This document shows, piece by piece, positions 49,465 to 58,977 of a stretch of 64,000 bases of DNA. The translations under genes were made by a program, and so were the position numbers. Numbering within the stretch: the stretch's first letter is position 1; every line of letters starts with the position of its first letter. This DNA comes from Sphingomonas glacialis (GTDB lineage Bacteria; Pseudomonadota; Alphaproteobacteria; Sphingomonadales; Sphingomonadaceae), in contig NZ_BNAQ01000002.1 of assembly GCF_014653575.1 (NCBI RefSeq), positions 248,001-312,000 of the forward strand, written 5' to 3'. The notes under the pieces are model-generated. The model saw nothing but the letters and a program-made list of their open reading frames with translations. It did not search any database and had not been told where the DNA came from.

Positions 49465-49855
49465 GCGGCACTCCGGTGGTGGCGGTGAACGCGACCTTGA
49501 GGATCGCAAAAAGGGCGACGGCGCCGCTGCCGAAGGTGAAGAAGTTGAGCAGCAGCATCAAAGCAACCCGGCTGGCGCCGTGTTGGTAATCCTCGATCAG
49601 CACCTGCAGCCCGAGCCGGAAGTGATAGAAGACCGAGAGGATCAGCAGCACCAGCGGGATCGCCGCCCAGGGCGAGCCGAGCCAGGTGTGGACCGAGTCG
49701 TAATCGTAGGCCGGCAGGCGGACGAGCGCGACGAAGAACCACAAGGTAAGAAACAGGTTCGATCCGGCGGTGACGCGTTGCGCCCACCAATGGTGCGCGC
49801 CTTCCTTGGCGCTGCCGAGACCGCGGACGCGGCCGAGTTCGGTTCCGTTACCCAT
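49457..49855 (-). CDS. sdhD: Succinate dehydrogenase membrane anchor subunit
   Basis: 132 residues with three membrane segments. Motifs [20 protein letters not shown] and [17 protein letters not shown] are typical; the heme-ligand-type His is in YHFRLG. It anchors SdhAB to the inner membrane together with SdhC and binds quinone. It starts 1 bp after the sdhC stop and overlaps sdhA. Confidence 0.95.
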   Translation of the reverse strand: MGNGTELGRVRGLGSAKEGAHHWWAQRVTAGSNLFLTLWFFVALVRLPAYDYDSVHTWLGSPWAAIPLVLLILSVFYHFRLGLQVLIEDYQHGASRVALMLLLNFFTFGSGAVALFAILKVAFTATTGVPHV

Positions 49856-49856
49856 C

Positions 49857-50267
49857 TTACTTGACCCCCACGATATAGGCCCAGACGAGCACGGTTGCCA
49901 CCACCGCGAAGACCATCGTCGCGATCGAGCCCGAGCGATTGATCTTCAACTCGTAACCGGCGCCGGCATCGAGGAAGAAGTGGCGGATGCCGGTCGCCAT
50001 GTGCTGGAAGAAGCACAGCGTCATGCCGATGGCGAACAGGTAGCCGAGCGCACCGCCGGCAACTTCGCCGAACACATGGTAGAAAGTGTGATAGCTCTCG
50101 CGCCCCGCCGCGATCGCGGCGAGCCACCAGACGAGCACGACGGTGCCGACTGTCGCCATACCGTCGCCGGTAATGCGGTGGAGGATCGAGACCACCATGT
50201 GCGGACCGGGTTTCCAGATCGACAGATGCGGACTGAGCGGTCGGGCGCGGGGTGTTGGGCTGGCCAA
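49857..50267 (-). CDS. sdhC: Succinate dehydrogenase cytochrome b556 subunit
   Basis: About 136 residues. RPLSPHLSIWKPGPHMVVSILHRITG is the family N-terminus, three membrane segments follow, and HMATGIRHFFLD carries the heme His. The start is uncertain: no in-frame ATG precedes the conserved part. TTG at 50267 (ASPTPRARPLSPH) has a GAGGA 11 bp upstream, while a TTG at 50315 has no good RBS. An out-of-frame ATG near 50287 after AAAGGAG opens only a five-codon peptide. Confidence 0.9.
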   Translation of the reverse strand: MASPTPRARPLSPHLSIWKPGPHMVVSILHRITGDGMATVGTVVLVWWLAAIAAGRESYHTFYHVFGEVAGGALGYLFAIGMTLCFFQHMATGIRHFFLDAGAGYELKINRSGSIATMVFAVVATVLVWAYIVGVK

Positions 50268-50500
50268 GGCTAGGACGTCCTCGTCATATTGGGTTGTGGC
50301 TCCTTTAGTCGGCAAGCGCTGCGATGCAAGGTTTCTGGCATGCCACGCACATGCAGCAATTGCAGCTGGGCACTTTGCCCAAGGGCCTGAGCAGGCCGCA
50401 CGCAGGGCTTACCGAGCGTTAACCAAATCGCGTTAAGCCATCGGGTGACCGCCGACCAGTAGCGTACAGCCCATGGCTGCGGCAGATACGGAGCTTCGCC

Positions 50501-51859
50501 TTGAACCCCACTGCATTGCCTGCCCCCGGTACGGTCGCCGCGACCATCGATATCCGGGCGCGCCTGCGCGCCTTCGATTTCGACAATACGCTGGAAGCCG
50601 CCGCGCGCGACGTGTGGAGCGTCCTCGAGGCCGATGCCGCCGAGATCGCGCTGGCGTTCTGGGCGCAATGGCGCCGCGCGAGCCCGGGCGAAAAGAGCTG
50701 GCAGCCGCACGAAGAAACCAAGATGATCGAGCTTGGCGTGACCTTCCTGCGCAATCGCTTCTGCGACGTTTCGGGGCGTGCCTGGATCGAGTCGATGGAG
50801 CGATCGGTCGCGTCGGGCTACAAGGAGGGCGTGTCGACGATGGCGCTGCTGTCGATGACCTGCGCGAGCGACCGCGCCGCGCTCGACATCCTGTTCAAGC
50901 GCGTCAAGGGCGACGACCCGCGCCTGCCCGGCTTCATCGATACGCTGATGCGGCTGACCGGGCTCGAAGCCGAGATCACCGTCGAAATCTACAACGCCTT
51001 CCGCCTCAACAGCGCGCAAGGCGAGCGCGACCGACTCGCCACCGAGTTCCGCGAGCGCATCGCCGCGACGGTCGAGGAAGCGACGCAGGAATCCGAAGTG
51101 CTGCGCGGCCAGTCGGTCCGCACCTCGACGTCCGCGCGCGGCATGCTCGGCAAGACGAGCGAAGTCGCCGCCGCCGCCGAGCAATCGGCGATGGCGATGC
51201 GCGAAGCGGCGCAGACCGCCGCCGGGCTGATCCGCGCGATCGAGGATGCGCGCTCCGAAGTCGAAGCCGCCGCCGAGATCGCGACACGCGCCTCGACCCA
51301 GGCAAGCGCTGCGGTCGGCATGTCGGAAACGCTCAGCGACCATGCCAAGTCGATCGAATCGATCCTCGGGCTCATCCGCGACATCGCCGGGCAGACCAAT
51401 CTGCTCGCGCTCAACGCAACGATCGAGGCGGCGCGCGCCGGCGATTCGGGGCGTGGCTTCGCGGTCGTCGCGCAAGAGGTGAAGTCCTTGGCCAACCAGA
51501 CCGCGCGCGCAACCGACGACATCGCCGCCAAGATCGCCGCGATCCAGTCGGCGACGCGCTCGACCGTCGCGACCAACGCCTCGATCAAATCGACCGTCGC
51601 CGAGGTCCAGGAAAGCGCCAACCGCATCCGCTATGCGATGGAGGCGCAAGCGCACACCGTCACCGCGATCACCGCCGCGGTCGACGAGACCGCGCTTGCC
51701 GCCGATTCGATGTCGAACACCATCACCGCGATCCGCGAGGACACCGAATCGGTCGCCTCCGAGATCGACAGCGTCGGTCGCGGCTTCGATTCGCTCGACC
51801 ACAAGCTGGGGACCCTAAAGAACCGCGCGAGCGACTTTGTCGCAAAAGTCGCGGCGTAA
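50501..51859 (+). CDS. Soluble methyl-accepting chemotaxis protein with globin-like sensor, copy 1
   Basis: 452 residues, no membrane segment. Residues 1-190 form an all-helical domain resembling a protoglobin-like globin-coupled sensor ([38 protein letters not shown]); the expected heme-ligand His is not at its usual place. The rest is an MCP signalling coiled coil with the tip [25 protein letters not shown] start at 50501 is preceded by CGGAG. It sits just before a homologous receptor. The receptor should signal from the cytosol through CheA/CheW, not encoded here. Confidence 0.85.
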   Translation: MNPTALPAPGTVAATIDIRARLRAFDFDNTLEAAARDVWSVLEADAAEIALAFWAQWRRASPGEKSWQPHEETKMIELGVTFLRNRFCDVSGRAWIESMERSVASGYKEGVSTMALLSMTCASDRAALDILFKRVKGDDPRLPGFIDTLMRLTGLEAEITVEIYNAFRLNSAQGERDRLATEFRERIAATVEEATQESEVLRGQSVRTSTSARGMLGKTSEVAAAAEQSAMAMREAAQTAAGLIRAIEDARSEVEAAAEIATRASTQASAAVGMSETLSDHAKSIESILGLIRDIAGQTNLLALNATIEAARAGDSGRGFAVVAQEVKSLANQTARATDDIAAKIAAIQSATRSTVATNASIKSTVAEVQESANRIRYAMEAQAHTVTAITAAVDETALAADSMSNTITAIREDTESVASEIDSVGRGFDSLDHKLGTLKNRASDFVAKVAA

Positions 51860-51879
51860 ACCGGGAACGAGGAACTGAG

Positions 51880-53259
51880 ATGGCAGTAAGCGACGCGCTT
51901 GTAGGCGCGATCCCGGGTGGGTGGAGCGGCGAACACCGCACCGCCGCCGCCCGTGTCGCCGACTATGATTGGGACGGCAGCATCCGCGCGTGCGCGGCGG
52001 AGATCACGCAGGCGATCGCCGGACACGAAGCCGAAATCTCGCGTGCTTTCTGGGAGCATTATCTCTCGCTGCCGGTGAGCGCGCACATCCGCTCGCAATT
52101 CACCGCGGACTATCTCGACACGCGAGTCGACAACAGCGCGCGCTACACCCGCGTCAAATATGCCGCGCCGTACGAGGATGACTGGATGCGAATGGCGACG
52201 CGCCATGCCGCATCGTCGCAAAAGGCGGGCGTGCCGTTGCAAGCACTGCTCTCGTCGTTGAGCTTTGCGCATACCCGCACGCTGGTCGCGATCGAAGCCA
52301 AGCTCGGCAGCGGGTCGTCGCGGATCGGCGCGCTCGCCGATTGCGTCCAGCGGCTCGCGCTCGTCGAGGCCGATGTGATGGCATCGTATCTCGGCGCGCA
52401 CGATGCCGAACGCGCACGCTCCGAACGGCGCACCCGCTCGGCCGATTTCAGCGCGACGATCGCCAGCTCGATCGAGGGCGCCGCCGCGCTCGGCAACCGC
52501 ATTCGCGTCCAGGCGCAAGGTGCATCGCGCGCGGCGCGCGGGATGCTCGGCCAGACGAGCGAAGTCGCCGCCGCGGCCGAACAGTCGGCGATGGCGATGC
52601 GCGAAGCCGCGCAGACTGCCGCTGGCCTCATTCGCGCGATCGAGGATGCGCGCAGCGAAGTCGAAGCCGCCGCCGAAATCGCAACGCGCGCCTCGACCCA
52701 GGCGACGACGGCGGTCGGCATGTCGGAGACGCTCAGCGATCACGCAAAGTCTATCGAATCGATCCTCGGGCTGATCCGCGACATTGCCGGACAGACCAAT
52801 CTGCTCGCGCTCAACGCGACGATCGAGGCGGCGCGCGCGGGCGATGCCGGCCGTGGTTTCGCGGTGGTCGCGCAGGAAGTGAAAAGCCTCGCCAACCAGA
52901 CCGCGCGTGCGACCGACGACATCGCCGCCAAGATCGCCGCGATCCAGTCGGCGACGCGCTCGACCGTCGAGACCAACGCCTCGATCAAATCGACCGTCGT
53001 CGAGGTCCAGGAAAGCGCCAACCGCATCCGGTTCGCAATGCAGGCGCAAGCGCAGACCGTTACCGCGATCACCGCGGCAGTCGACGAAACCGCGCTCGCC
53101 GCCGATTCGATGTCGGGGACGATCACCGCGATCCGGGCGGGCACCGAGCGAGTCGCGGGCGAGATCGACACGCTCGAACGCGAGTTCGGCACCGTCGACG
53201 ATCGGCTGGGCGAGCTGAAAGGCGCGGCCGACACCTTCTCGGCAAGCGTGGCGGCCTGA
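51880..53259 (+). CDS. Soluble methyl-accepting chemotaxis protein with globin-like sensor, copy 2
   Basis: 459 residues, ATG after CGAGGAA, 20 bp beyond copy 1. The N-terminal domain ([42 protein letters not shown]) looks more globin-like than copy 1 but also lacks a clear proximal His at the usual spacing. From [20 protein letters not shown] to the hairpin tip and beyond, the signalling domain is almost identical to copy 1, with a few changes per hundred residues. The N-termini have diverged strongly. Confidence 0.87.
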   Translation: MAVSDALVGAIPGGWSGEHRTAAARVADYDWDGSIRACAAEITQAIAGHEAEISRAFWEHYLSLPVSAHIRSQFTADYLDTRVDNSARYTRVKYAAPYEDDWMRMATRHAASSQKAGVPLQALLSSLSFAHTRTLVAIEAKLGSGSSRIGALADCVQRLALVEADVMASYLGAHDAERARSERRTRSADFSATIASSIEGAAALGNRIRVQAQGASRAARGMLGQTSEVAAAAEQSAMAMREAAQTAAGLIRAIEDARSEVEAAAEIATRASTQATTAVGMSETLSDHAKSIESILGLIRDIAGQTNLLALNATIEAARAGDAGRGFAVVAQEVKSLANQTARATDDIAAKIAAIQSATRSTVETNASIKSTVVEVQESANRIRFAMQAQAQTVTAITAAVDETALAADSMSGTITAIRAGTERVAGEIDTLEREFGTVDDRLGELKGAADTFSASVAA

Positions 53260-53336
53260 CCTCCTCCCGTCTCTCCCCTCCCTGAAGGGAGGGGAGGCCC
53301 GTAGCGCTTGGGCGAACGGCCCGCTAAACACCGCCC

Positions 53337-54035
53337 ATGACCAACATCCTCCTCACCGGTTCATCGCGCGGGATCGGTGCCGCCACGCTCACCGCGCTCG
53401 AAGCGGCGGGCGCCACCGTCATCGGCCAGGGCACCCGCTCGGGCATACCCGCCGACTTCGCCGATCCCGCCGCACCGCGCGCCTTGTGGGACGCAGCACT
53501 CGCGCGCTGCGATGGGCGGATCGACGTGCTGATCAACAATGCCGGGGTGTTCGAAGCGAACCCGATCGAGTCCGACGATGCGGTCTGGGTCGAGCAATGG
53601 GAGCGCACGCTGCGGATCAACCTGACCGCCTCGGCCGAGCTCTGCCGCTTTGCGGTGCGCCACTGGCAGGAACGCGGCGTCGGCGGGCGGATCGTCAACA
53701 TCGCCAGCCGCGCGGCCTATCGCGGCGATTCGCCGGCGCATTGGCATTATGCCGCGTCGAAGGCCGGGATGGTCGCGATGACCAAGTCGATCGCGCGCGG
53801 CTATGCCCGTAACGGGATCCTCGCGTTCGCGATCTGCCCGGGCTTCACGATGACCGGGATGGCCGAGGATTATCTCGAGAGCCGCGGCGGCGACGCGCTA
53901 CTCGCCGACATTCCGCTCGGGCGCGTCGCGATGCCCGAGGAAGTTGCCGAGGCCGCGCGCTTCCTCGCGCTGACCGCGCCGGCGTCGATGACGGGCGCGG
54001 TGCTCGACATCAACGGCGCGAGCTACGTCCGTTAG
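53337..54035 (+). CDS. Short-chain dehydrogenase/reductase
   Basis: 232 residues, classical SDR. Cofactor motif LLTGSSRGIGAATL, NNAG motif DVLINNAGVFE, the catalytic Ser in NIASRAAY and the YAASK motif in HWHYAASKAGM; CPGFTMTGM follows. FabG-like in layout, but the substrate is undetermined. It converges with the nucleotidyltransferase, overlapping by 4 bp. Confidence 0.92.
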   Translation: MTNILLTGSSRGIGAATLTALEAAGATVIGQGTRSGIPADFADPAAPRALWDAALARCDGRIDVLINNAGVFEANPIESDDAVWVEQWERTLRINLTASAELCRFAVRHWQERGVGGRIVNIASRAAYRGDSPAHWHYAASKAGMVAMTKSIARGYARNGILAFAICPGFTMTGMAEDYLESRGGDALLADIPLGRVAMPEEVAEAARFLALTAPASMTGAVLDINGASYVR

Positions 54036-54613
54036 CGCAGCGCGCGGAGCCGCTCGAGATCCTCGGGCCGGTCGATGTCGAGTAGCTCCGCTTCGGGCGC
54101 GATGACGTGGCGCCCGGCGCGGACCATCGCGCGCGCGCCTTCGTCGCCCGCCAGTTCGAGCAGCGCCGGAAGCCGCGCTGCGCCGAACAGCGCGGGCGGG
54201 CTCGTCTGGACGCCGTTGCTCGAGGCGATCACGGCATTCTCGCCATCGCCGTCGACCGCGTCGGCGAGGCGATAGATGTGCGACGCGGTCACGCGCGGCA
54301 TGTCCGCAAGCGCGATCACCGCACCCGCACAGCCGAGCTCGATCGCGGCGCGCACGCCGAGCTTGACCGATCCCGCCATGCCATCGCCGGGGTCGGCATT
54401 GTGGAGCACGGTGTAGCCCCGACTGCCGAAATCGAGCGCGGTGTTCGAACAGACCGCAAAACGCGCCTTGAACGGCACATCCTCGAGCGCGGTGACGACG
54501 TGGAAGGCGAGCGGCTTGCCGAGAAAGTCCTGCTGCAACTTGTCGGCATCGCCGAAGCGTTCGGACCGCCCCGCGGCGAGCAGGATCAGCACATAGTCGT
54601 CGATCGCGATCAT
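54032..54613 (-). CDS. MobA-like nucleotidyltransferase
   Basis: 193 residues. LLAAGRSERFGDADKLQ is the nucleotide-binding loop with its Lys, and ALADMPRVTASHI carries the metal-binding Asp. Layout matches NTP-transferase-like molybdopterin cytidylyl/guanylyl transferases (MocA type), but isolated copies can have other substrates. Start MIAIDDYVLIL at 54613; no molybdenum enzyme genes lie nearby. Confidence 0.85.
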   Translation of the reverse strand: MIAIDDYVLILLAAGRSERFGDADKLQQDFLGKPLAFHVVTALEDVPFKARFAVCSNTALDFGSRGYTVLHNADPGDGMAGSVKLGVRAAIELGCAGAVIALADMPRVTASHIYRLADAVDGDGENAVIASSNGVQTSPPALFGAARLPALLELAGDEGARAMVRAGRHVIAPEAELLDIDRPEDLERLRALR

Positions 54614-54787
54614 CTCGGTTCTCCGGCGCGGCTGCCCCTCGCCCTGCGGCATCAACGCGCGCCGCCGCCGATATGGTCCGCACAGCGCTGCGCTATCGAG
54701 GCTTTTCGCGTGGCGCGCTATCGTCAAACTGTCATCGTCTTGCCCCATGCGGGTGGACACGACGCTGCCAAGAGGATTTTCACGACG

Positions 54788-55909
54788 ATGACGCATTCGA
54801 GCACCGCCAAGGCCGCCCAGACAGTCGCGGCGCTGTTGCTGTCGCTGGCGTCGAGCGCGGCGATCGCGCAGACTGGCGCGATGCCCCACCCCGTCCCCGC
54901 CCCCGTCACCACCCCTGCTGCCGCGCAGCCGCTCTCCCCGCCGATCGTCATCGCGCACCGCGGCGCGAGCGGGCTTCGGCCCGAGCATACCATCGCCTCG
55001 TACACGCTCGCGATCGAGCAAGGCGCCGATTTCATTGAGCCCGACCTCGTGCTGACCAAGGACGACGTCTTTGTCGCGCGGCACGAGAACGACATCACCG
55101 GCACCACCGATGTCGCCAAGCACCCTGAATTTGCCGCGCGCCGCACGACCAAGGTGATCGACGGCGAGAGCCATACCGGCTGGTTCACCGAGGATTTCAC
55201 GCTCACCGAGCTGAAAACGCTGCGCGCGGTCGAGCGTTTGCCCAAGCTGCGCCCCGGCAACGTCAAATATGACGGCCAGTTCGAAGTTCCCACGCTCGCC
55301 GAGGTGATCGCTCTGGCGAAACAGCATTCGGTCGGCGGGCGCGTCGTCGGCATCTATCCCGAGACCAAGCATCCGAGCTATTTCGCGCGCATCGGCCATC
55401 CGATGGAAGCGCGGCTCGTCGCGGAGCTCAAGGCGGCAGGCTGGGACAAACCGAGCGACCCGGTGTTCATCCAGTCGTTCGAGGTCGACAATCTCAAGCG
55501 CATCCACGCGATGACGGGGCTGCGGCTGATCCAGCTGATGGACGCGAGCGGCGGCCCTGCCGACCATGCCGTGCCGAGCTATGCCGCGATGGTCACGCCC
55601 GAGGGGCTCAAGGCGGTCGCGAAATACGCGTATGGCATTGGCCCCGGCCTCGCGATGATCGAGAATGGCGATGCGCCGCCGACGACCCTTGTCGCCGATG
55701 CGCATGCCGCCGGGCTGCGGCTCCACCCCTGGACCTTCCGCGCCGAAAACATCTTCCTGCCGCCGAGCCTGCAGACCGGCACCGATCCGGCGGTCCACGG
55801 GCGGATCGAAGATGCGATGCGGCGCTATCTCGCGCTCGGAATCGACGGCTTCTTTACCGATTTTCCAGGGATTGGCGTAAAGGTGCGCAACGCCCTAAAG
55901 GAAAAATGA
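54788..55909 (+). CDS. glpQ: Periplasmic glycerophosphodiester phosphodiesterase
   Basis: 373 residues. A signal peptide (KAAQTVAALLLSLASSAAIA) precedes a GDPD TIM barrel. HRGASGLRPEHT near residue 60 and EPDLVLTKDDVFVARHEND give the catalytic His and metal ligands; PETKHP and the GIDGFFTDFPGIG end are typical. It hydrolyses glycerophosphodiesters to glycerol-3-phosphate. ATG at 54788 follows AGAGGA. The stop overlaps the next lipoprotein start (ATGA). Confidence 0.93.
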   Translation: MTHSSTAKAAQTVAALLLSLASSAAIAQTGAMPHPVPAPVTTPAAAQPLSPPIVIAHRGASGLRPEHTIASYTLAIEQGADFIEPDLVLTKDDVFVARHENDITGTTDVAKHPEFAARRTTKVIDGESHTGWFTEDFTLTELKTLRAVERLPKLRPGNVKYDGQFEVPTLAEVIALAKQHSVGGRVVGIYPETKHPSYFARIGHPMEARLVAELKAAGWDKPSDPVFIQSFEVDNLKRIHAMTGLRLIQLMDASGGPADHAVPSYAAMVTPEGLKAVAKYAYGIGPGLAMIENGDAPPTTLVADAHAAGLRLHPWTFRAENIFLPPSLQTGTDPAVHGRIEDAMRRYLALGIDGFFTDFPGIGVKVRNALKEK

Positions 55910-56187
55910 TGCAGTACCGCCCCTTGATCGCCGCCGCCTTGCTCCCGCTGATGATGGGAGGCTGCGTCCGCACCGCTGCCAGCATCGTCACCTTCCCCGT
56001 CAAGGCCGCGGGCAAGGCGGTCGACTGGACGACGACGAGCCAGTCCGAAGCCGATCGCAACTACGGCCGCAAGATGCGCAAGCAGGAAGCGCGCGAAGGC
56101 GCCGAACGCCGCCGCTGGGCGCAGGAATGCCGCCGCGAGCAGCGCCCCGATTGCAATCGCTACGACGGGTATCAAGCCGGGCGCTGA
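55906..56187 (+). CDS. Small lipoprotein downstream of GDPD
   Basis: 93 residues. MMQYRPLIAAALLPLMMGGC has a lipobox (MMGGC). The remainder is basic and charged with two more cysteines (AQECRREQRPDCNRYDGYQ). No recognised family. Translationally coupled to the GDPD gene, so likely an envelope partner or bystander. Confidence 0.8.
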   Translation: MMQYRPLIAAALLPLMMGGCVRTAASIVTFPVKAAGKAVDWTTTSQSEADRNYGRKMRKQEAREGAERRRWAQECRREQRPDCNRYDGYQAGR

Positions 56188-56198
56188 AGGCCCCTTCT

Positions 56199-56291
56199 TC
56201 ACCCCGGCCTTGTGCCGGGGTCCACCGGCCCGCACATCCGGCCCGCGTAGCACGCGCGGCACGGTGGGCCCCGGCACGAGGCCGGGGTGAC
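56199..56291. repeat. Palindromic intergenic repeat, type A
   Basis: TCACCCCGGCCTTGTGCCGG and CCCCGGCACGAGGCCGGGG arms, ending GTGAC, lie between convergent genes. Confidence 0.85.
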
Positions 56292-56309
56292 GGTCGGTAC
56301 GACGTTCGT

Positions 56310-57002
56310 TCAGACCGCAGCGCCGCCCAGCACCTGCGCCACCGCGAGCAACACCGCCGGGCGCACCTGCACGCCGACATGGCTGCTGCGCACCTCGACC
56401 GATCGCCCCGCGGCGTCGTGGCAGATCATGCCATTGACCAGCCCATCGCTGCGGCTCCAGATCGCGGTTGCCGGCACCGGCGGGGTCTGCGCGACCAATG
56501 CGCTGTGCGCGACGATCTCGGGCGCGTCGATCCGGTCGCCGGTGAAGAATTCGAACGCGCGCCACACATTAGTCGCACGCGGGCTGCCGGCATAAGGCGA
56601 GCTGATCGTCACCACTTCGCGCACCAGCTCGGGCCAGCGATGCGCCGCGAAACGCGCCATGATCCCGCCGAGACTGACGCCGACCAACGTCACCGGCTCG
56701 CCGCTCGCCGCAGCCAGCGCGGCGATCCGGTCGTGCAGCCGCTCGCCATCGACGCCGATCGTCCGCGCGCCGAGATTGCGCCCGAGCGCCCACCCCTCGG
56801 CGCGATAGCCGAGCGAGACGAGATAGCGCTGCAGGAACACCCCCGACAGATCACTGTTGAACAGTCCCGGCAGCAACAGCACCGGTCGCCCATCGCCGCG
56901 CGGCCCCTTGGCCAGCAGCGACCGCGACCCGAGCAGCGACGCAAGTCCCCACGCCCCGCGCGGCACTTCGAGCGCGAGCAATGCTTTCGACGGCGGCTTC
57001 AC
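56310..57002 (-). CDS. Lipase-like alpha/beta hydrolase
   Basis: 230 residues. It has VLLLPGLFNSDLSGVFLQRYL, the nucleophile motif LVGVSLGGIMARFAAHR near residue 102, SSPYAG, an acidic residue in WSRSDGLVNG and His in VRSSHVG. It resembles triacylglycerol-lipase or acetyltransferase-like esterases. GTG start at 57002 overlaps the DUF2459 stop (GTGA); the frame extends upstream into that gene but the overlap decides the start. Confidence 0.85.
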   Translation of the reverse strand: MKPPSKALLALEVPRGAWGLASLLGSRSLLAKGPRGDGRPVLLLPGLFNSDLSGVFLQRYLVSLGYRAEGWALGRNLGARTIGVDGERLHDRIAALAAASGEPVTLVGVSLGGIMARFAAHRWPELVREVVTISSPYAGSPRATNVWRAFEFFTGDRIDAPEIVAHSALVAQTPPVPATAIWSRSDGLVNGMICHDAAGRSVEVRSSHVGVQVRPAVLLAVAQVLGGAAV

Positions 57003-57691
57003 GTCGCATCTCGTAGCGGATGTCGCGGCGGGGCAAACCAGCCGAGTACCGTCACCGGAAACGGCGTCCACACCCCGATCCGCACCCCGGCCGCTCGCAA
57101 GGCGTCACCGGTCCAGGCGTTGCACGTCTCGATCGCGCTGTAGCGCCCGCGCGCCTGGTAGAAGGCATCGTTGCTGCCGTAGCCCGCGCGGTGCCACGCC
57201 TGCCGCCCCGCAAAGCTCGCGCGGATAAAGGCCGCGAGCCGGCGATATTCGTCAGGCCGCAGCACTACCTCGCGCGCATCGTCGGCCGCGGCGGGCGGCG
57301 CGATGTGCTCGACATGCAGCACGGTGCGATCGCTGCCGATCGCTGCACGCAGCACGGTCAGCGGCTTCACGTCGCTCCAGCGCGGCGTCTCGAGGTAGAA
57401 GGTCCGCTCGCCCCAGCCGATCGCGACATGATCGAAGCCGGCATAGCGCGGATCGGCGAGATCATCCCCCGGCAACAGATCGCGCCAATCGACCCCGGCG
57501 GCGACCTTGGGCAGCACCAGATCGGTATGCACGCCATTGCTCTCGACCAGGATTCGCACGCCGTCGCGCGGCTGGCTCCAGCCGGCGTTGCTCGGCACGG
57601 CGCCACCCGCCATCCCCGCCGCGCCATAAGCGACGAGCAATACGGCGATTATGCCAGCCACGCTGACTACCCGCCCAAGAATTCGTTTCAT
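56999..57691 (-). CDS. DUF2459/TIGR02117 family protein
   Basis: 230 residues with one N-terminal membrane segment (VVSVAGIIAVLLVAYGAAG). The conserved family core follows: LVESNGVHTDLVLP, HVAIGWGERTFYLETP and ETCNAWTGDALRAAGV. The C-N-H-like residue set and fold suggest a periplasmic papain-like hydrolase (inference). Start at MKRILGRV (57691). Operon with the lipase-like gene; divergent from phhA. Confidence 0.88.
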   Translation of the reverse strand: MKRILGRVVSVAGIIAVLLVAYGAAGMAGGAVPSNAGWSQPRDGVRILVESNGVHTDLVLPKVAAGVDWRDLLPGDDLADPRYAGFDHVAIGWGERTFYLETPRWSDVKPLTVLRAAIGSDRTVLHVEHIAPPAAADDAREVVLRPDEYRRLAAFIRASFAGRQAWHRAGYGSNDAFYQARGRYSAIETCNAWTGDALRAAGVRIGVWTPFPVTVLGWFAPPRHPLRDAT

Positions 57692-57735
57692 GCGTAAGCA
57701 TTCCAGACCCGCAGTGGCTGTGATACCCTGCAGCA

Positions 57736-58605
57736 ATGACCGATGATACGCACGTTCTCGACCGCCCCCCGCCCGGCGCCTCCGCCGATTGGACGATCCC
57801 GCAGGATTGGGCGCATTTCAGCCAAGAAGAACACCACGTCTGGGACACCTTGTTCGCGCGCCAGGCAAAACTGCTGCCCGGTCGCGCGTCGGACGCCTAT
57901 TTGCGCGGGCTAGATGTACTCAAGCTGTCTAAACCGGGGATTCCCGATTTCGAGGAACTGTCCGACCGGCTGATGAAGCTCACCGGCTGGCAAGTCGTCG
58001 CGGTGCCCGGGCTCGTCCCCGACGCCGTGTTCTTCGACCATATGGCGAACCGCCGCTTCGTCGCGGGCAATTTCATCCGCCGCGCCGACCAGCTCGATTA
58101 TCTCCAGGAACCCGACGTGTTCCACGACGTGTTCGGCCATGTCCCGATGCTCGCCGATCCCGTCTTCGCCGATTACCTCGCGGCATACGGCCGCGGCGGG
58201 CAGCGGGCACAGGGGCTCGATGCGCTGAAATATCTCGGCCGGCTGTATTGGTACACGGTCGAGTTCGGCCTCGTCGCCGAGCCCGAGGGCTTGCGGCTGT
58301 ACGGCGCGGGGATCGTGTCGAGCTTTGCAGAGAGCCGGTTCGCACTCGATGACCCGAGCCCCAATCGCATCGCCTTCGATCTCGAACGTGTGATGCGCAC
58401 CGAGTACCGGATCGACGACTTCCAGCAGAACTATTTCGTCATCCCGAGCTTCGAGGATCTGCTGCGCGTAACGGTCGAGACCGACTTCGCCCCGCTCTAT
58501 ACCAAGCTTGCTGAGATGCCCGACGTGCCGGTCGCGCAAATCCTGCCCGACGACATGCTGCTGACGCGCGGGTCGCAGGCCTATGCGCTGGCGAAGGCGT
58601 CGTGA
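57736..58605 (+). CDS. phhA: Phenylalanine 4-monooxygenase
   Basis: 289 residues, the usual bacterial length. The iron ligands are in DVFHDVFGHVPML near residue 137 (two His) and YWYTVEFGL (Glu) near 178. NRRFVAGNFIRRADQLDYLQEP precedes them. It hydroxylates phenylalanine to tyrosine with tetrahydropterin. No phhB follows; the next overlapping gene is of unknown function. Confidence 0.96.
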   Translation: MTDDTHVLDRPPPGASADWTIPQDWAHFSQEEHHVWDTLFARQAKLLPGRASDAYLRGLDVLKLSKPGIPDFEELSDRLMKLTGWQVVAVPGLVPDAVFFDHMANRRFVAGNFIRRADQLDYLQEPDVFHDVFGHVPMLADPVFADYLAAYGRGGQRAQGLDALKYLGRLYWYTVEFGLVAEPEGLRLYGAGIVSSFAESRFALDDPSPNRIAFDLERVMRTEYRIDDFQQNYFVIPSFEDLLRVTVETDFAPLYTKLAEMPDVPVAQILPDDMLLTRGSQAYALAKAS

Positions 58606-58970
58606 GCCGCGCCGAACGCGAGCGCTGGGCGATGGCCGAGGAACAGTGGCCGACGCTGCAGGCGTTCATGACCGAGCGGCTCCATGTTTTCGGCCATTTG
58701 AAGGCGCTGCATGCCGAAATCGCCGAGGCGCTGCCACAGCTGAGCTTCGACGAACGCGCGACGATGGCGAGCGAATGCCGCGATTTTCTCCAGACGTTCA
58801 AGACACGCTATGACGACCGCGAGTTCCTGCGCGACGGCTTCGGCGTGCGCGGCGAGCTGCCGATCGACGATCGCGGGCGCAGCCAGGCCGGGCTGACGCG
58901 CGCCAAGGTGATCTACGATTCGCTGCTCGCCTCGCTCCGGCGCGAGAAGGCCGAGTGGCAGCCGGCCTGA
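58602..58970 (+). CDS. Hypothetical protein co-transcribed with phhA
   Basis: 122 residues, GTG start overlapping the phhA stop. Soluble and mostly helical (WPTLQAFMTERLHVFGHLKALHAE, EFLRDGFGVRGELPIDDRG). No known family is recognised. The coupling with phhA implies a linked expression, not necessarily a linked function. Confidence 0.75.
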   Translation: MSRAERERWAMAEEQWPTLQAFMTERLHVFGHLKALHAEIAEALPQLSFDERATMASECRDFLQTFKTRYDDREFLRDGFGVRGELPIDDRGRSQAGLTRAKVIYDSLLASLRREKAEWQPA

Positions 58971-58977
58971 CGCGCCG

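Noticed and set aside
50473-53259. A 928-codon open frame running through both chemoreceptor genes
   Set aside because: Its first half is an alternate-frame reading of copy 1 with arginine-rich, family-less sequence; only the second half equals copy 2. It is open because of the strong GC codon bias, not a fusion gene.
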